Origin: Brevibacillus laterosporus
GTDB taxonomy: Bacteria; Bacillota; Bacilli; Brevibacillales; Brevibacillaceae
Direction: 5' to 3'
NCBI GenBank assembly: GCA_007833815.1
Contig: CP033464.1
Location: forward strand, 5,253,501 to 5,317,500
DNA: 64,000 nt
Position 1 is the stretch's first letter. Each line of letters begins with the position of its first letter. The translations under genes and the position numbers were made by a program. Below, one piece after another: positions 55,206 through 63,790 of this stretch. The notes under the pieces were generated by a model that saw only the letters and a list, made by a program, of their open reading frames with translations, was not told where the DNA came from and did not search any database.

Positions 55206-56246
55206 TCACCTCGCAGTCTTCCATGTAATGGTCTTTCCATTGCTTATAACTATAACAGTCCCTTTTTGATCTGTACGGTATGTAGTAATCCCAGCGCCTT
55301 GTAATTTCTTTAAGGTGCCTTGTGTTGGATGCCCGTACCTATTTTCCTTTCCTGAGCTAATAACAGCATATTTAGGGGCGACGGCTTTCAAGAATGCTGG
55401 TGTAGTAGAAGAATCTGAACCATGATGACCGACTTTTAAAACGTCAGCTTTGACCACTTGTTTGATTTTTAGCATATCAGCCTCTGACTTGTGTTCAGCA
55501 TCGCCAGTAAACAAGAATGATGTGGTCCCATAAGCAAGATGTAGTACTGCACTCCATTCGTTAAGTTCTTTGTCGTATGTACTCACAGGAGCAACAAACC
55601 TAGCTGTAACACCCTGTAGAGGTATTGTTGTGCCAGCTACCGTTGCTTTAATTGACAAACCTTGTCCTTTGATTTGTTTCAGCAGATTAACATATGTATC
55701 GGTTGTATGGGCTACTTTTGGTGCATACACAGATTTAACTTTAAAATTCTGCATGACCTTATTTAGTCCGCCAATATGATCGGCATCTGGATGAGTCATG
55801 ATCAGAACTTCAATGTCGTCCACTTTGAGGTCCTTTAGGTACTTCACCATCAAGTCGCCTTTGTCAGTGTTCCCGCCATCAATTAGGATATTGTCACCAT
55901 TAGCAGTTTTTATGTACGTGGCATCACCTTGACCGACATCAAGGAAGTAAACCTTCAGATCGTTTGTGCCTGGCGCTACTGGAACGCTTGGAGCAGGTGC
56001 TTGTTTAGTAGCAGGGACAGCTTGTGGCTTTGGCTGTGATGCAGGTGCTGGCTTAGATTGATTAGGGCGGATTATCTTACCATCTTTATGGATGTGATAC
56101 TCCCCATCTTTTAATCCCCACTTGGCACAGTTTGTTTTACAGATGTGCCCACCGCTAGCATCTGTCTTACCTGGATGCGCTTCGGATAGGCCAATGGGTA
56201 GAATGAACATAGCCATGATGATTACTAGTAATAAACTTCTTTTCAA
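55206..56246 (-). CDS. Secreted ComEC/Rec2-like metallo-beta-lactamase-fold hydrolase with YHYH-type N-terminal region
   Basis: About 346 residues from a TTG at 56246 placed 6 bp after GGAGGTG; the upstream TTG at 56261 overlaps that ribosome site. A signal peptide (LKRSLLLVIIMAMFILPIGLSEA) is followed by a small His/Cys module (HPGKTDASGGHICKTNCAKW, GEYHIH) and a Pro/Ala/Gln linker. The hydrolase domain has FLDVGQGDA, LIDGGNTDKG, the metal motif HPDADHIGG near residue 158, FTGDAEHKSE and VGHHGSDSSTTPAFL. It matches the hydrolase part of ComEC without the channel. It may degrade extracellular nucleic acid or another phosphodiester; this is inference from the family. Confidence 0.88.
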   Translation of the reverse strand: MKRSLLLVIIMAMFILPIGLSEAHPGKTDASGGHICKTNCAKWGLKDGEYHIHKDGKIIRPNQSKPAPASQPKPQAVPATKQAPAPSVPVAPGTNDLKVYFLDVGQGDATYIKTANGDNILIDGGNTDKGDLMVKYLKDLKVDDIEVLIMTHPDADHIGGLNKVMQNFKVKSVYAPKVAHTTDTYVNLLKQIKGQGLSIKATVAGTTIPLQGVTARFVAPVSTYDKELNEWSAVLHLAYGTTSFLFTGDAEHKSEADMLKIKQVVKADVLKVGHHGSDSSTTPAFLKAVAPKYAVISSGKENRYGHPTQGTLKKLQGAGITTYRTDQKGTVIVISNGKTITWKTAR

Positions 56247-56261
56247 AATTGGCACCTCCAA

Positions 56262-57125
56262 ATGTTAGTTAAGCAACTTGGTCCGACACACGTCTGTCAG
56301 AAATGATTGCTTGGTATGTAGTGATATAGTCTTACAAAACTTCAACGATTCTGGATAACTCTTATACTTTTCTCTGTAAAAACTGCCATAAAAAATACAC
56401 CCTTTAAAGTTCATCGGCAACCCTCAAGGATTTTTCCAATGTCTACTTTAAAAAGTGCACTTCAGTGCTAAGGCAAGCTTTATTTAAATTAAAAAATACA
56501 TCTTTTAATCGAAGTAAACGCGTAGGCACTATTTTGTAAAGATAGCCACGCCCAATCTCTCCTATATAAATAGGTCACATAGGAACGTAAGACTTCAAAT
56601 CGACAGAACTAAATGTAACGATACATCTACAATTACCAGGATTAACAACAAAAAGTCCCCAACGGTTCAACCGCTGGAGAGCTTCTTGTAATACATATAG
56701 AGTCTGGCACCTCTATATAGCATGAGTGAAATCACGCCGATTTGTACAAATCGACAGCACCATATGTTCATTCGCTCAGCTAACATTATTTTATTTCAGA
56801 CACTCCGAAAAGGTTCCTTTTACTTTACAAATCAACAACAGCCCATTTACGATTTCCATGTTCCAACACTGGAGACAAGAAACTTCCGTCTCCAAAGCCA
56901 TTAATGAAGCTACGTCAACAGTACATGCACGATACGTGGAGCCATCGGCTAAAGAAAAATAGTTCCCACAAAAAAAATCTCTCTCAAAGGAGGGGACGTA
57001 GCTTGTAGACGACCTTTTTAAAATATCGTTTGAAACACCACAATTTTTGTCTTCTTATCAAAAAACAATAGGCGTGAGAACAAACAAAGAATTTTTTAGA
57101 AATTTCACCTTTAAATAGGCAGAAG
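56262..57125. other. Long intergenic region without a supported gene
   Basis: Nearly 900 bp between the divergent MBL and cupin genes. It contains short open frames without ribosome sites or recognisable products (for example 56726-56962, plus) and is AT-rich. I see no RNA gene, IS end or clear repeat in it apart from the SigK-like promoter at its right end. Confidence 0.5.
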
Positions 57126-57134
57126 CATAACTTA
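57107..57134 (+). promoter_or_regulatory. SigK-like promoter of the cupin gene
   Basis: AC, 17 bp, then CATAACTTA (57126-57134), an exact match to the SigK -10 pattern CATANNNTA with the usual AC in the -35. It lies 40 bp before the ATG at 57175. Confidence 0.5.
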
Positions 57135-57174
57135 CCGTAGGATTTTTAAAATTATTAGAAAGGCAGGTTTTTAC

Positions 57175-57849
57175 ATGGCCATTTCTTACATGGACTATAC
57201 ATCACCATCGACTCAATTTACCTATGATTTGAGCAACAACCCTTTCTTTAGAAAAGATTCCCGAAACTACATCAATGTACTATCCATTATGCAATTGAAT
57301 ACATTAGGAAATGTTTCCTTACTTGACATCTATCTTAGTACTGGAAATGTCGTTGAACCACACATTCATCAAAATGCATCGGAGCTTGTGTACTGTATTT
57401 CCGGGGCAGCCGTGGTGTCATTAATCAATCCATTCACAAATGAACTTCTAAACTTTCCTATCACACCTGGTCAAGTAGCTAACGTGCCTCAAGGTTGGTG
57501 GCATTATGAAGTAGCAACTGTTGATAACACACATTTACTAGCTATCTTTGACGCCCCCATTCCAGAAGTAATTTTTGGATCTGATATTTTAAGATTGACA
57601 CCTCCCAACATACTTGCCCATACCTACTGTCTTAATGAAGCTAAAGTCAAAGATACATTAGCACCTATTCAAAACACTGTCGTAATCGGTCCTCCTAAAG
57701 ACTGTAAATTACGTCAGGTTCGAGGAAAAATGCCTCATCAGCAGCAACAACAGTACCCAAATCCCACTTATGGTTATCCACATCAGGATTATTATAATCA
57801 AGGTCATGGACAGCAACAGACATATATCACCCAACTTCCTCCTGAATGA
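57175..57849 (+). CDS. Cupin-domain protein with Gln/Tyr/Pro-rich tail, probable spore coat protein
   Basis: 224 residues; ATG after AAAGGCAGG. A single cupin: VVEPHIHQNASELVYCISGAA with the first metal motif near residue 63, then ITPGQVANVPQGWWHYEVAT with the second His near 110. After residue 185 the tail is rich in Q, H, Y and P (MPHQQQQQYPNPTYGYPHQD and on), as in coat or crust proteins that aggregate. A SigK-like promoter supports late mother-cell expression. Related to oxalate-decarboxylase-like germin cupins; activity uncertain. Confidence 0.8.
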   Translation: MAISYMDYTSPSTQFTYDLSNNPFFRKDSRNYINVLSIMQLNTLGNVSLLDIYLSTGNVVEPHIHQNASELVYCISGAAVVSLINPFTNELLNFPITPGQVANVPQGWWHYEVATVDNTHLLAIFDAPIPEVIFGSDILRLTPPNILAHTYCLNEAKVKDTLAPIQNTVVIGPPKDCKLRQVRGKMPHQQQQQYPNPTYGYPHQDYYNQGHGQQQTYITQLPPE

Positions 57850-57938
57850 ACATTCCAATAATTCGTAATATAAAATAAAGAATAAACTATTGAGTCCTTA
57901 TTTTATTCCGCTTGGAGTCATTAAGGGCTTTTCCCTTT

Positions 57939-58090
57939 TTAATCCCTTCGTTCTCGTATTTTAGAAAAACCTTCTGATCCAACCAATTTACGGATAAATC
58001 CTTCAAGTGGCTTATTGTTAGCTAAATTTCCTACTATTTCTTTACAGCCATTTACGTCAATCGTGGTTCGGACTTCTGTCTTTTTTCCAT
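57939..58090 (-). pseudogene. Small coding remnant, function unknown
   Basis: Minus-strand frame reading KKTEVRTTIDVNGCKEIVGN, then LANNKPLEGFIRKLVGSEGF and ending RERRD before the stop at 57939. An ATG at 58090 is one base out of frame across an A6 run, so either a base is missing or this is a dead fragment. I do not recognise it. Confidence 0.3.
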
Positions 58091-58340
58091 GAAGGTTCGT
58101 TCAATCATTTTCAGCTATTTTCGATTACATAAACAGTATGAAACAATGAGGAGGTGGAGTAATGTCTTGTTGCTGTCGCCGTCTCTGTTGTCGTTTCTTC
58201 TTCTGGTAGGGTTAACCCGAAATCTACCAATTTGTTTTTTATGTAATGTTACAATTCAAACATTTTGCGGATATATATTTACTGCTTCTCTCATAAAATA
58301 TTAAAAGACCTAGAAATGGTTTAATAGAATATGAGCAAAC

Positions 58341-58368
58341 AAAAAAGCCACCGAAAATGCGGTGACTT
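58341..58368 (-). terminator. Terminator of the TM2-protein gene
   Basis: On the minus strand GTCACCG-CATTTT-CGGTGGC followed by TTTTTTG; 8 bp after the TM2 stop. Confidence 0.7.
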
Positions 58369-58375
58369 CTACGTT

Positions 58376-58720
58376 TTACGCCATCTTGTTATTCCTTTTT
58401 CCTACTAATTTAACCTGCTTAATGATATCAGCTTCTAAACGATCGTTGACTTTATCAATGCGTTTGCCAATCAAGAAAAGATCAATTAAGCACATAATAC
58501 CAGTAGGAATAAAAAGAGTAAAACAGCTAATAACAAAAAGTACTAAATAGAAAATACCTAACCCGATATCTCCTGCATAGAAGCGATGACCACCCACACT
58601 ACCTAAAAAAAACCATAGCAGATACGCTATCCCTACCGACTTCTTCTTTTTGTTCAGTTCTGCATTGACCATTAGTTGCTGATCAGTGTTTAAGTTCTGT
58701 CTTGCAATTAAATTATCCAT
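58376..58720 (-). CDS. TM2 domain membrane protein
   Basis: 114 residues; ATG after AAGGAG. A charged N-terminus is followed by the TM2 domain: KKKSVGIAYLLWFFLGSVGG, HRFYAGDIGLGIFYLVLF, then a second helix ending in a DLFLIGKRI segment. The GG.H.FY.G pattern is diagnostic. Function unknown in bacteria. The downstream end has its own terminator. Confidence 0.88.
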   Translation of the reverse strand: MDNLIARQNLNTDQQLMVNAELNKKKKSVGIAYLLWFFLGSVGGHRFYAGDIGLGIFYLVLFVISCFTLFIPTGIMCLIDLFLIGKRIDKVNDRLEADIIKQVKLVGKRNNKMA

Positions 58721-58831
58721 AAGTCCAACTCCTTGAATTGAATAAAAAATAAAATAAGTATATCTAATGTTAATTCTAGGAAAAACGATAAAGTCCTCTT
58801 AATTTTGATATATTTTTCACAACTTCTGTTA

Positions 58832-59199
58832 TTATTTTCTTTTGTAACATTTGTCAAATAAAGTAGAAAACCCCATAAATTCATACGTATCCCAGGCCAT
58901 CGGTTGCACTTCACTTCTTTTGTCATTGCTAGTATTTTGTTCTTTGACAACAGATTCTTTTGTAAATCCGTTCTGTTCCATAAATTTTTGAGCGCTTTAG
59001 GATCGTCGATATAAATAACGGGTATAGTCTGTCCTTTTTCTTTTTCACTTGTGATGTATTCAATCTTATCTGGTGTAATGCTACCGTTGCTCAATGAATC
59101 AGGTAAATCAATTCCTTGGACATTGGTACTTGTCCAAGGAATTGTGACTCCAAAAGACACTGCTACAATTAAAGATACACCTACTAGCTTCTTAAACAT
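58832..59199 (-). pseudogene. Small secreted protein with a homopolymer frameshift
   Basis: The ATG at 59199 follows TTGGAGG. The signal peptide (FKKLVGVSLIVAVSFGVTIPW) and the segment up to DDPKAL are in one frame. Near 58985 adding one A to an A5 run gives a natural continuation (KKFMEQNGFTKESVVKEQNT, then MAWDTYEFMGFSTLFDKCYK) ending at 58832. The uncorrected frame instead runs into AT-rich DNA and overlaps the TM2 gene. So the gene is either broken by one base or mis-sequenced. Family not recognised. Confidence 0.6.
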
Positions 59200-59259
59200 A
59201 ATTTTTCCTCCAATTAAAGCGACTGAAAACACTTTAGTAGAAATAAAAGTTGTCAAAAG

Positions 59260-59640
59260 GTTGTCAAGTAACAGTTGAAAGGGATCATGTTGTCAGGGTA
59301 GGAATAGATAAAATAAGAGCCTCCCCTTGATTACCAAGGAGTTTCAGCGTTTTATATATGGTGATCTGGACTGGGTTCAAACTATTTTAACCGCCAGGCA
59401 GCACCGATTATATCTATCACGCCTCTCTCGTTAATATTGGCATCTTGAATGCAAACAGGTTTTTAATGACTTACTCGACAGCTTCCAATCTCCTTTCCTG
59501 CATAGACCACTCGGTCAGTCCAAATTATTTTTACTTGAAACTACTTACTGTCAAGCCAACTATCCTGTAAATGGTGCTAATGCCTAAGTCAATTCCCATA
59601 CTCATTCATACAGTGTATTAAACTGGGTAAAGGGGTTTTA
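59260..59640. other. Intergenic region without a supported gene
   Basis: About 380 bp between the divergent small secreted protein and ymaF. No open frame with a ribosome site and no strong hairpin was seen. The promoter of ymaF must lie here; the CATACAGTG near 59611 is only a weak SigK-like -10. Confidence 0.4.
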
Positions 59641-59642
59641 AA

Positions 59643-60029
59643 ATGAGAAAAATACCTGTTACAGGGTTTCTAGTCCAATCGAAGGAATCCTCATCAGAAC
59701 ATTCACATGGATTATATATTACTTCTTGGAATGGTATGCCTTTGCACAGACATCCGTTTTCTGGTACTACATCATTCAATGATGGACATGATCATCAATA
59801 CATTGGTGTTACGGAGCCCGCTCCGACAGGTGTTCCTCATGTTCACCGCTATTATACGGTTACTTCAATAGATAATGGTCATACACATATTATTGAAGGA
59901 GTAACTGGTCCCGCTATCAGTCTACCTAGAGGAGGACATGTTCATTACTTTGAAGGGTATACAACAGTAAACGGAAGACAACCGCATTCTCATCATTACA
60001 AAGGAACCACAGAAAATGAAATTGACTAA
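59643..60029 (+). CDS. ymaF: YmaF family His-rich protein
   Basis: 128 residues; ATG after AAAGGGG. It matches the YmaF family: repeated units ending in His pairs, namely HSHGLYITSW, PLHRHPFSGTTSFNDGHDHQ, GVPHVHRYYTVTSIDNGHTH, GGHVHYFEG and PHSHHYKGTT. The regular HxH spacing suggests metal binding in a repetitive beta fold. Function unknown. Terminator at 60118. Confidence 0.85.
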   Translation: MRKIPVTGFLVQSKESSSEHSHGLYITSWNGMPLHRHPFSGTTSFNDGHDHQYIGVTEPAPTGVPHVHRYYTVTSIDNGHTHIIEGVTGPAISLPRGGHVHYFEGYTTVNGRQPHSHHYKGTTENEID

Positions 60030-60117
60030 ATCGTAGGTATGATAATTTGCAAAGTAGCACGGAAATTTTTCGTGATGTTTCCCATTTATTAATGGTTGGA
60101 ATCGATCAAGAGAAAGT

Positions 60118-60152
60118 AAAAAGAGCTCACATTATTTTGTAAGCTCTTTTCT
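60118..60152. terminator. Terminator between ymaF and the DUF2935 gene
   Basis: AAAAGAGCT pairs with AGCTCTTTT around a 14-base loop; works for both converging genes. Confidence 0.65.
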
Positions 60153-60187
60153 TATTTGAAAATATAAGATCAACGTTTACATCTGGA

Positions 60188-61021
60188 CTAACAATTAGAT
60201 TCAGGATTACTTCTTCTTTGTTTACTACGTTTTTTTGGCCCTTCTAATGCCTCTTCAAAAGCTTCTAGTATTTCAAGAAAATGTGATGCTTCTCTAAAGA
60301 CATGGTCTGCAAGAAGGGGAGGGATAATACTTTTGATGCGACAGGCTTCGATCAAATCACGGGCTGTTTTTTTAAAATCACGGAGTTGGCGAACAGACAC
60401 TCTGTTCTGATCGACAAACTGTGATAGTAAAGGAACAGTTTGGGATTGAGGACTCATGGAATCCAAATCAATCGCTTGGTATAGAAGTTGATCAAAGTCA
60501 TGGCTAAAATCACGAGCCTGTTCCACTAGCTTTCGTTCAGAGGGGTCCAGTAAATGATTAATGAATTTAGCATGATCAGCCATAATCCGAAGAAAGAAAA
60601 CATTTTCATTAATGATGGCATCCGGTAACGGGTCTAAAGTGCCAGTGTTTAGTTGTTCCAGACGTTTGGCAAAATAAGCAGCTTCTCTGCTAACGTGATC
60701 GACCAATAACGGTAGGTTATTCCCTCCAATTTGACAGGTGATAATCAGACCTAATACTTTTCGTTTAAAGGCCCAAATATGTTTAACATGAGGAAGAATC
60801 TGGGCATTAAACTCAAATATATACTGGGGATCAACATCTGCTGATAGCGAAAGTGCCTGAGCTTCTATATTTTCAAATATACTGTAGAAGCGATCTGCTT
60901 CATTTATTAGCTGTGTATCGTCACAATTAAAACCTAGTTTCAAAAAAAGGGAATGTTCTTTCATTATCCTGGACCAAAATCGAACTTCCTCTAGTGATCT
61001 ACTTACAAATACATCCGTCAT
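60188..61021 (-). CDS. DUF2935 family protein (two ferritin-like helical repeats)
   Basis: About 277 residues from the ATG at 61021 (after GAGGGGG). It is made of two related helical halves: EEVRFWSRIMKEHSLFLKLG and NENVFFLRIMADHAKFINHL, with matching DHVSREAAYFAKRLEQL and DHVFREASHFLEILEAF. The conserved E..FW/FL...EH/DH positions suggest metal binding as in ferritin-like proteins. Spread in spore-formers; role unknown. The C-terminus is basic (KKRSKQRR). Confidence 0.85.
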   Translation of the reverse strand: MTDVFVSRSLEEVRFWSRIMKEHSLFLKLGFNCDDTQLINEADRFYSIFENIEAQALSLSADVDPQYIFEFNAQILPHVKHIWAFKRKVLGLIITCQIGGNNLPLLVDHVSREAAYFAKRLEQLNTGTLDPLPDAIINENVFFLRIMADHAKFINHLLDPSERKLVEQARDFSHDFDQLLYQAIDLDSMSPQSQTVPLLSQFVDQNRVSVRQLRDFKKTARDLIEACRIKSIIPPLLADHVFREASHFLEILEAFEEALEGPKKRSKQRRSNPESNC

Positions 61022-61159
61022 CCACTGAGACCCCCTCAAATTATGTACTTTCTCAGTAGTTTATGCAGGAAGGATGCACCAAATGTCTGTCATTCTTTTG
61101 AAAGATTGGAGAGACGATTGAAATAATTGGTCAAACCTTTATATTATTTATTTCTTTTC

Positions 61160-61244
61160 TTATGTGTACTTATTGCATCAAGATGTAGCAGAAACTTATT
61201 AAACAGGGTTATTGCAACATGCTGTAAACAATAAGTACACATAA
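61160..61244. repeat. Inverted repeat pair, MITE-like or cruciform
   Basis: TTATGTGTACTTATTG and its exact reverse complement CAATAAGTACACATAA flank 53 bp, making an 85-bp unit. The inside has a weak repeat (ATTGCATCA and ATTGCAACA). No gene lies inside. Confidence 0.6.
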
Positions 61245-61247
61245 AAA

Positions 61248-61270
61248 AATAGCCACCCAGAGGTGACTAA
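61248..61270 (-). terminator. Terminator of the subtilase gene
   Basis: On the minus strand AGTCACC-TCTG-GGTGGCT followed by ATTTTTTTA. It is 256 bp after the subtilase stop. Confidence 0.5.
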
Positions 61271-61525
61271 TTCTTTATTTCTAATGATATATTAAGCATA
61301 TTATCCATATGGGATGGTCAGATATGAATATCTCCTTTTTGTGACCGAGCCCGATTCATGTTCTATTAGCGCTTCATTGAAGTTGATACTGGACAAGATC
61401 GATCCGTGATAAAGAATATTCGAGAATTCTAATACTTGGAAATTATTATTTTTGTTTAAATAGATTAAAAGGTAAAGGATTTGTAGCTGCAGTTTCCTTT
61501 TTAGATGAATTAGCCATGAAATCGT

Positions 61526-63283
61526 TTAGATTTCTTGTAATACGCCTGCTCCTGTTCTATTCCTATTAAGTGATTCCTGTACAGCACCTAGGGCGTCTAT
61601 CCTTCCATGTCCGAACCAGGGGCTCCACGTCCCGTTAGGATCGCCTGTATCGATGAAATTGCCTCGGTTAAAGGGAGCAATAGGCGATATATCCCAGGAT
61701 GTGTCAGGATTAAAGATAGTGGGCGGAGTACGAGGATAACCTTCAAAGTTCAAATTCTTTGATGCTGTCCGTTTGAGTATGGAAACAACCTCAAGGGCTG
61801 TCAGGTCCTGATTCGCTGAAATCGCCAGGGCTGCGATGCCGGCTACGAGTGGAGTTGCGCTTGAGGTCCCACCAAATTGTTGGGTCACCTGTTCTGGCGA
61901 ACCCGTTACCGTGGTGATACCAAGCCCCCGTAGTTGCAATCGGCGATACTTATGACTGTTATTAGTTGGAGCACATATGGAAATTCCTGTTCCATAATTT
62001 GAGTAGTGACTCCGCTTTGCTGAGCTAGTTAAGGCTGCAACGTGCATCACTCCAGGAATTCTTGTTAAATTGTGCTCGAATCGGCGAGACGTCTCAACTC
62101 CTATCCAAACCGTGCCATCATCAGACCATCCGTTAGTATAAGGAACATCTAAGGAGGCAGTGTACTGGATAGGGCTATTCTCGTTTCCGGCTGCCCAAAG
62201 GAAAACAATTCCTTTGCCTCGCCTTCCCCCGGTTTGAGACAGCTCAGTGATTTTGTTTGTTACCAGAGGTATCCAATTTGTTATAGGGTCACCTCCCCAC
62301 GAATTCGACAAGACGTCTATTTTGTCGGAAATGTAGGTAAGTGCTGTCAATAATTTTGAATCACTGATAGACAAGTAAGGTCCTGAGGATTGCCACTTAA
62401 TTGGCAAAAGTCGGCACCCCGGAGCTGCACCGACGGTGAGCGACGCGTTTACTTCGGCTGCGATAACTCCTGCACACGAGGTTCCATGGTTGTAGTCCGA
62501 TTCATACATCTTGCTTGGATCTGCGCCTATATCAATATTGGTAATAAGCCGATCTCCTTCAAAATACCCCCAACCAGCAAACTTCGCTGTCGCGTTGAAG
62601 TCAGGATGGTTCAGCATGCATCCATCATCTGTGATGCCGACAACCACGTCGGAGCTACCGTAATTACCGAGAAGTTGCCAAGCCTTCTCGCATCGCGTTG
62701 ACGCACGCGGATCGAAATCAGGATGAAAGAATCGAGTATGCAAGTGCCACTGCTGTAAATAAAAAGAATCCGTCGGAAGTAACAAAGCACAGGTACTCAT
62801 ACGTTGGTTAAGGTCATGTTCCGCGGACTTTACGAGAGGCTCCTTTTCAGTTAAATGAACCACAAGTTTCACCGGGTTCATGTCTGTGAGGTTGGTTAGC
62901 CGGAAGAGGTAATCACGATCACCGAAGACCTCTAGCATTACCAAGCCATATCGCTGGGCGAATGCAGAAACCTCTTCAGAGGAAATTGGTTCACAAAATG
63001 TAACAAAGACGCGATCGGTGATTAGGAACTCATCATTGGTATCAGCGATGTAGTAAGCGTGATGGGTAGGTGCGACATCCCTGGCTCTGGTCATTAGGTT
63101 TTCCAAATCTGTTGTCCGGGTAGTTACACGAGAAGAAGCCGACGAAACCTGTTCTGCATCTGTAATTCCCATCTTCTTCTCCAGTTCGTTCGGAAGTGCC
63201 CGAACCACAAATTGATCCGACTGCTTTCTGAGAATAATTTTTTGACCTACTCGATATGTATAGAGCTGCTGGTTCTGTGACAT
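61526..63283 (-). CDS. S8 family serine peptidase (subtilisin fold) with long N-terminal region
   Basis: About 585 residues from the ATG at 63283 (after AAAGGAGGAAG); the ORF can be read further up but without a ribosome site. The subtilase triad is complete: Asp in GITDDGC, His in NHGTSCAGV and Ser in GGTSSATPLVAG; the oxyanion Asn lies in AAGNENS. The first 180 residues are not a signal peptide. They contain FVTFCEPISSEEVSAFAQRYGL, which resembles an inhibitor/propeptide-like fold, so cytoplasmic or non-classical release is likely. The C-terminus has GHGRIDALGAV, typical for the family end. Substrate unknown. Confidence 0.92.
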   Translation of the reverse strand: MSQNQQLYTYRVGQKIILRKQSDQFVVRALPNELEKKMGITDAEQVSSASSRVTTRTTDLENLMTRARDVAPTHHAYYIADTNDEFLITDRVFVTFCEPISSEEVSAFAQRYGLVMLEVFGDRDYLFRLTNLTDMNPVKLVVHLTEKEPLVKSAEHDLNQRMSTCALLLPTDSFYLQQWHLHTRFFHPDFDPRASTRCEKAWQLLGNYGSSDVVVGITDDGCMLNHPDFNATAKFAGWGYFEGDRLITNIDIGADPSKMYESDYNHGTSCAGVIAAEVNASLTVGAAPGCRLLPIKWQSSGPYLSISDSKLLTALTYISDKIDVLSNSWGGDPITNWIPLVTNKITELSQTGGRRGKGIVFLWAAGNENSPIQYTASLDVPYTNGWSDDGTVWIGVETSRRFEHNLTRIPGVMHVAALTSSAKRSHYSNYGTGISICAPTNNSHKYRRLQLRGLGITTVTGSPEQVTQQFGGTSSATPLVAGIAALAISANQDLTALEVVSILKRTASKNLNFEGYPRTPPTIFNPDTSWDISPIAPFNRGNFIDTGDPNGTWSPWFGHGRIDALGAVQESLNRNRTGAGVLQEI

Positions 63284-63545
63284 GTCTTCTTCCTCCTTTA
63301 TTAGGTTATATCTTAGTGAACTCAGCTTTAATGTAACCTCCATAAAACGGAATTATTCGTATTCAGGATGTTCCGGAAGTTTTGATTTTTGGTGGGGAAA
63401 CGCAGGAATTTTTTTGTATAGAGATAGTGATGAGTCAGCTTATCAAATAAAAAAAGAACTAATCAAAGAAATCGGAACACTACAGAAAAACGTTAAACAG
63501 ACCGTATTTGGTGTGTACAAAAACAACGTAATTTTCTAAACGCAA
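63284..63545 (+). other. Region with a possible plus-strand gene remnant
   Basis: From about 63350 to the stop at 63539 a plus-strand frame reads CSGSFDFWWGNAGIFLYRDS, then AYQIKKELIKEIG and ends VFGVYKNNVIF. It looks more protein-like than chance but has no start codon with a ribosome site, and it overlaps the promoter region of the subtilase gene. Not recognised. Confidence 0.25.
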
Positions 63546-63584
63546 AAGAGGGTGTCCCAAAAGTAACTTTTGGGACACCCTCTT
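63546..63584. terminator. Near-perfect 39-bp palindrome, terminator-like
   Basis: AAGAGGGTGTCCCAAAAGT pairs with ACTTTTGGGACACCCTCTT around a single base. It may end transcription from either side. The GAGGGTGTCCCAAAAGT arm resembles terminal repeats of Bacillales IS elements, so it may also be an IS scar. Confidence 0.6.
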
Positions 63585-63790
63585 CATCTAATATAAGCAA
63601 AGTCAAATTCTACACATGTATGGAATGATGGATATTATCAAATGAGGTGTTTTGTGACAGCTCTTTTCTTTTAAGCTCGTTGAGAAGTCACAGGGGTATT
63701 ATCATATCTTTCAATTTCACCACTAGATTTGCATTGTCCTATTGATTAAATTCACCGTTATACGGATTTTGCCATGATTAATTTATTTCT

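Larger units (their letters stand above)
61022..61525. other. Intergenic region with inverted repeats
   Basis: About 500 bp between two minus-strand genes. It holds a 16-bp perfect inverted repeat (61160-61175 and 61229-61244), a terminator (61248-61270) and AT-rich DNA. No gene was seen. Confidence 0.6.

Noticed and set aside
56726-56962. Plus-strand frame of 78 codons in the long intergenic region
   Set aside because: No ribosome site and no family resemblance; not enough to call a gene.
59643-60029. Regular His-rich units of YmaF as a short tandem DNA repeat
   Set aside because: The repetition is at protein pattern level only; DNA units are not similar enough, and the family is known.
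63282-63539. Plus-strand frame of 85 codons divergent from the subtilase
   Set aside because: The second half looks protein-like but lacks a start with a ribosome site; noted only as a possible remnant.
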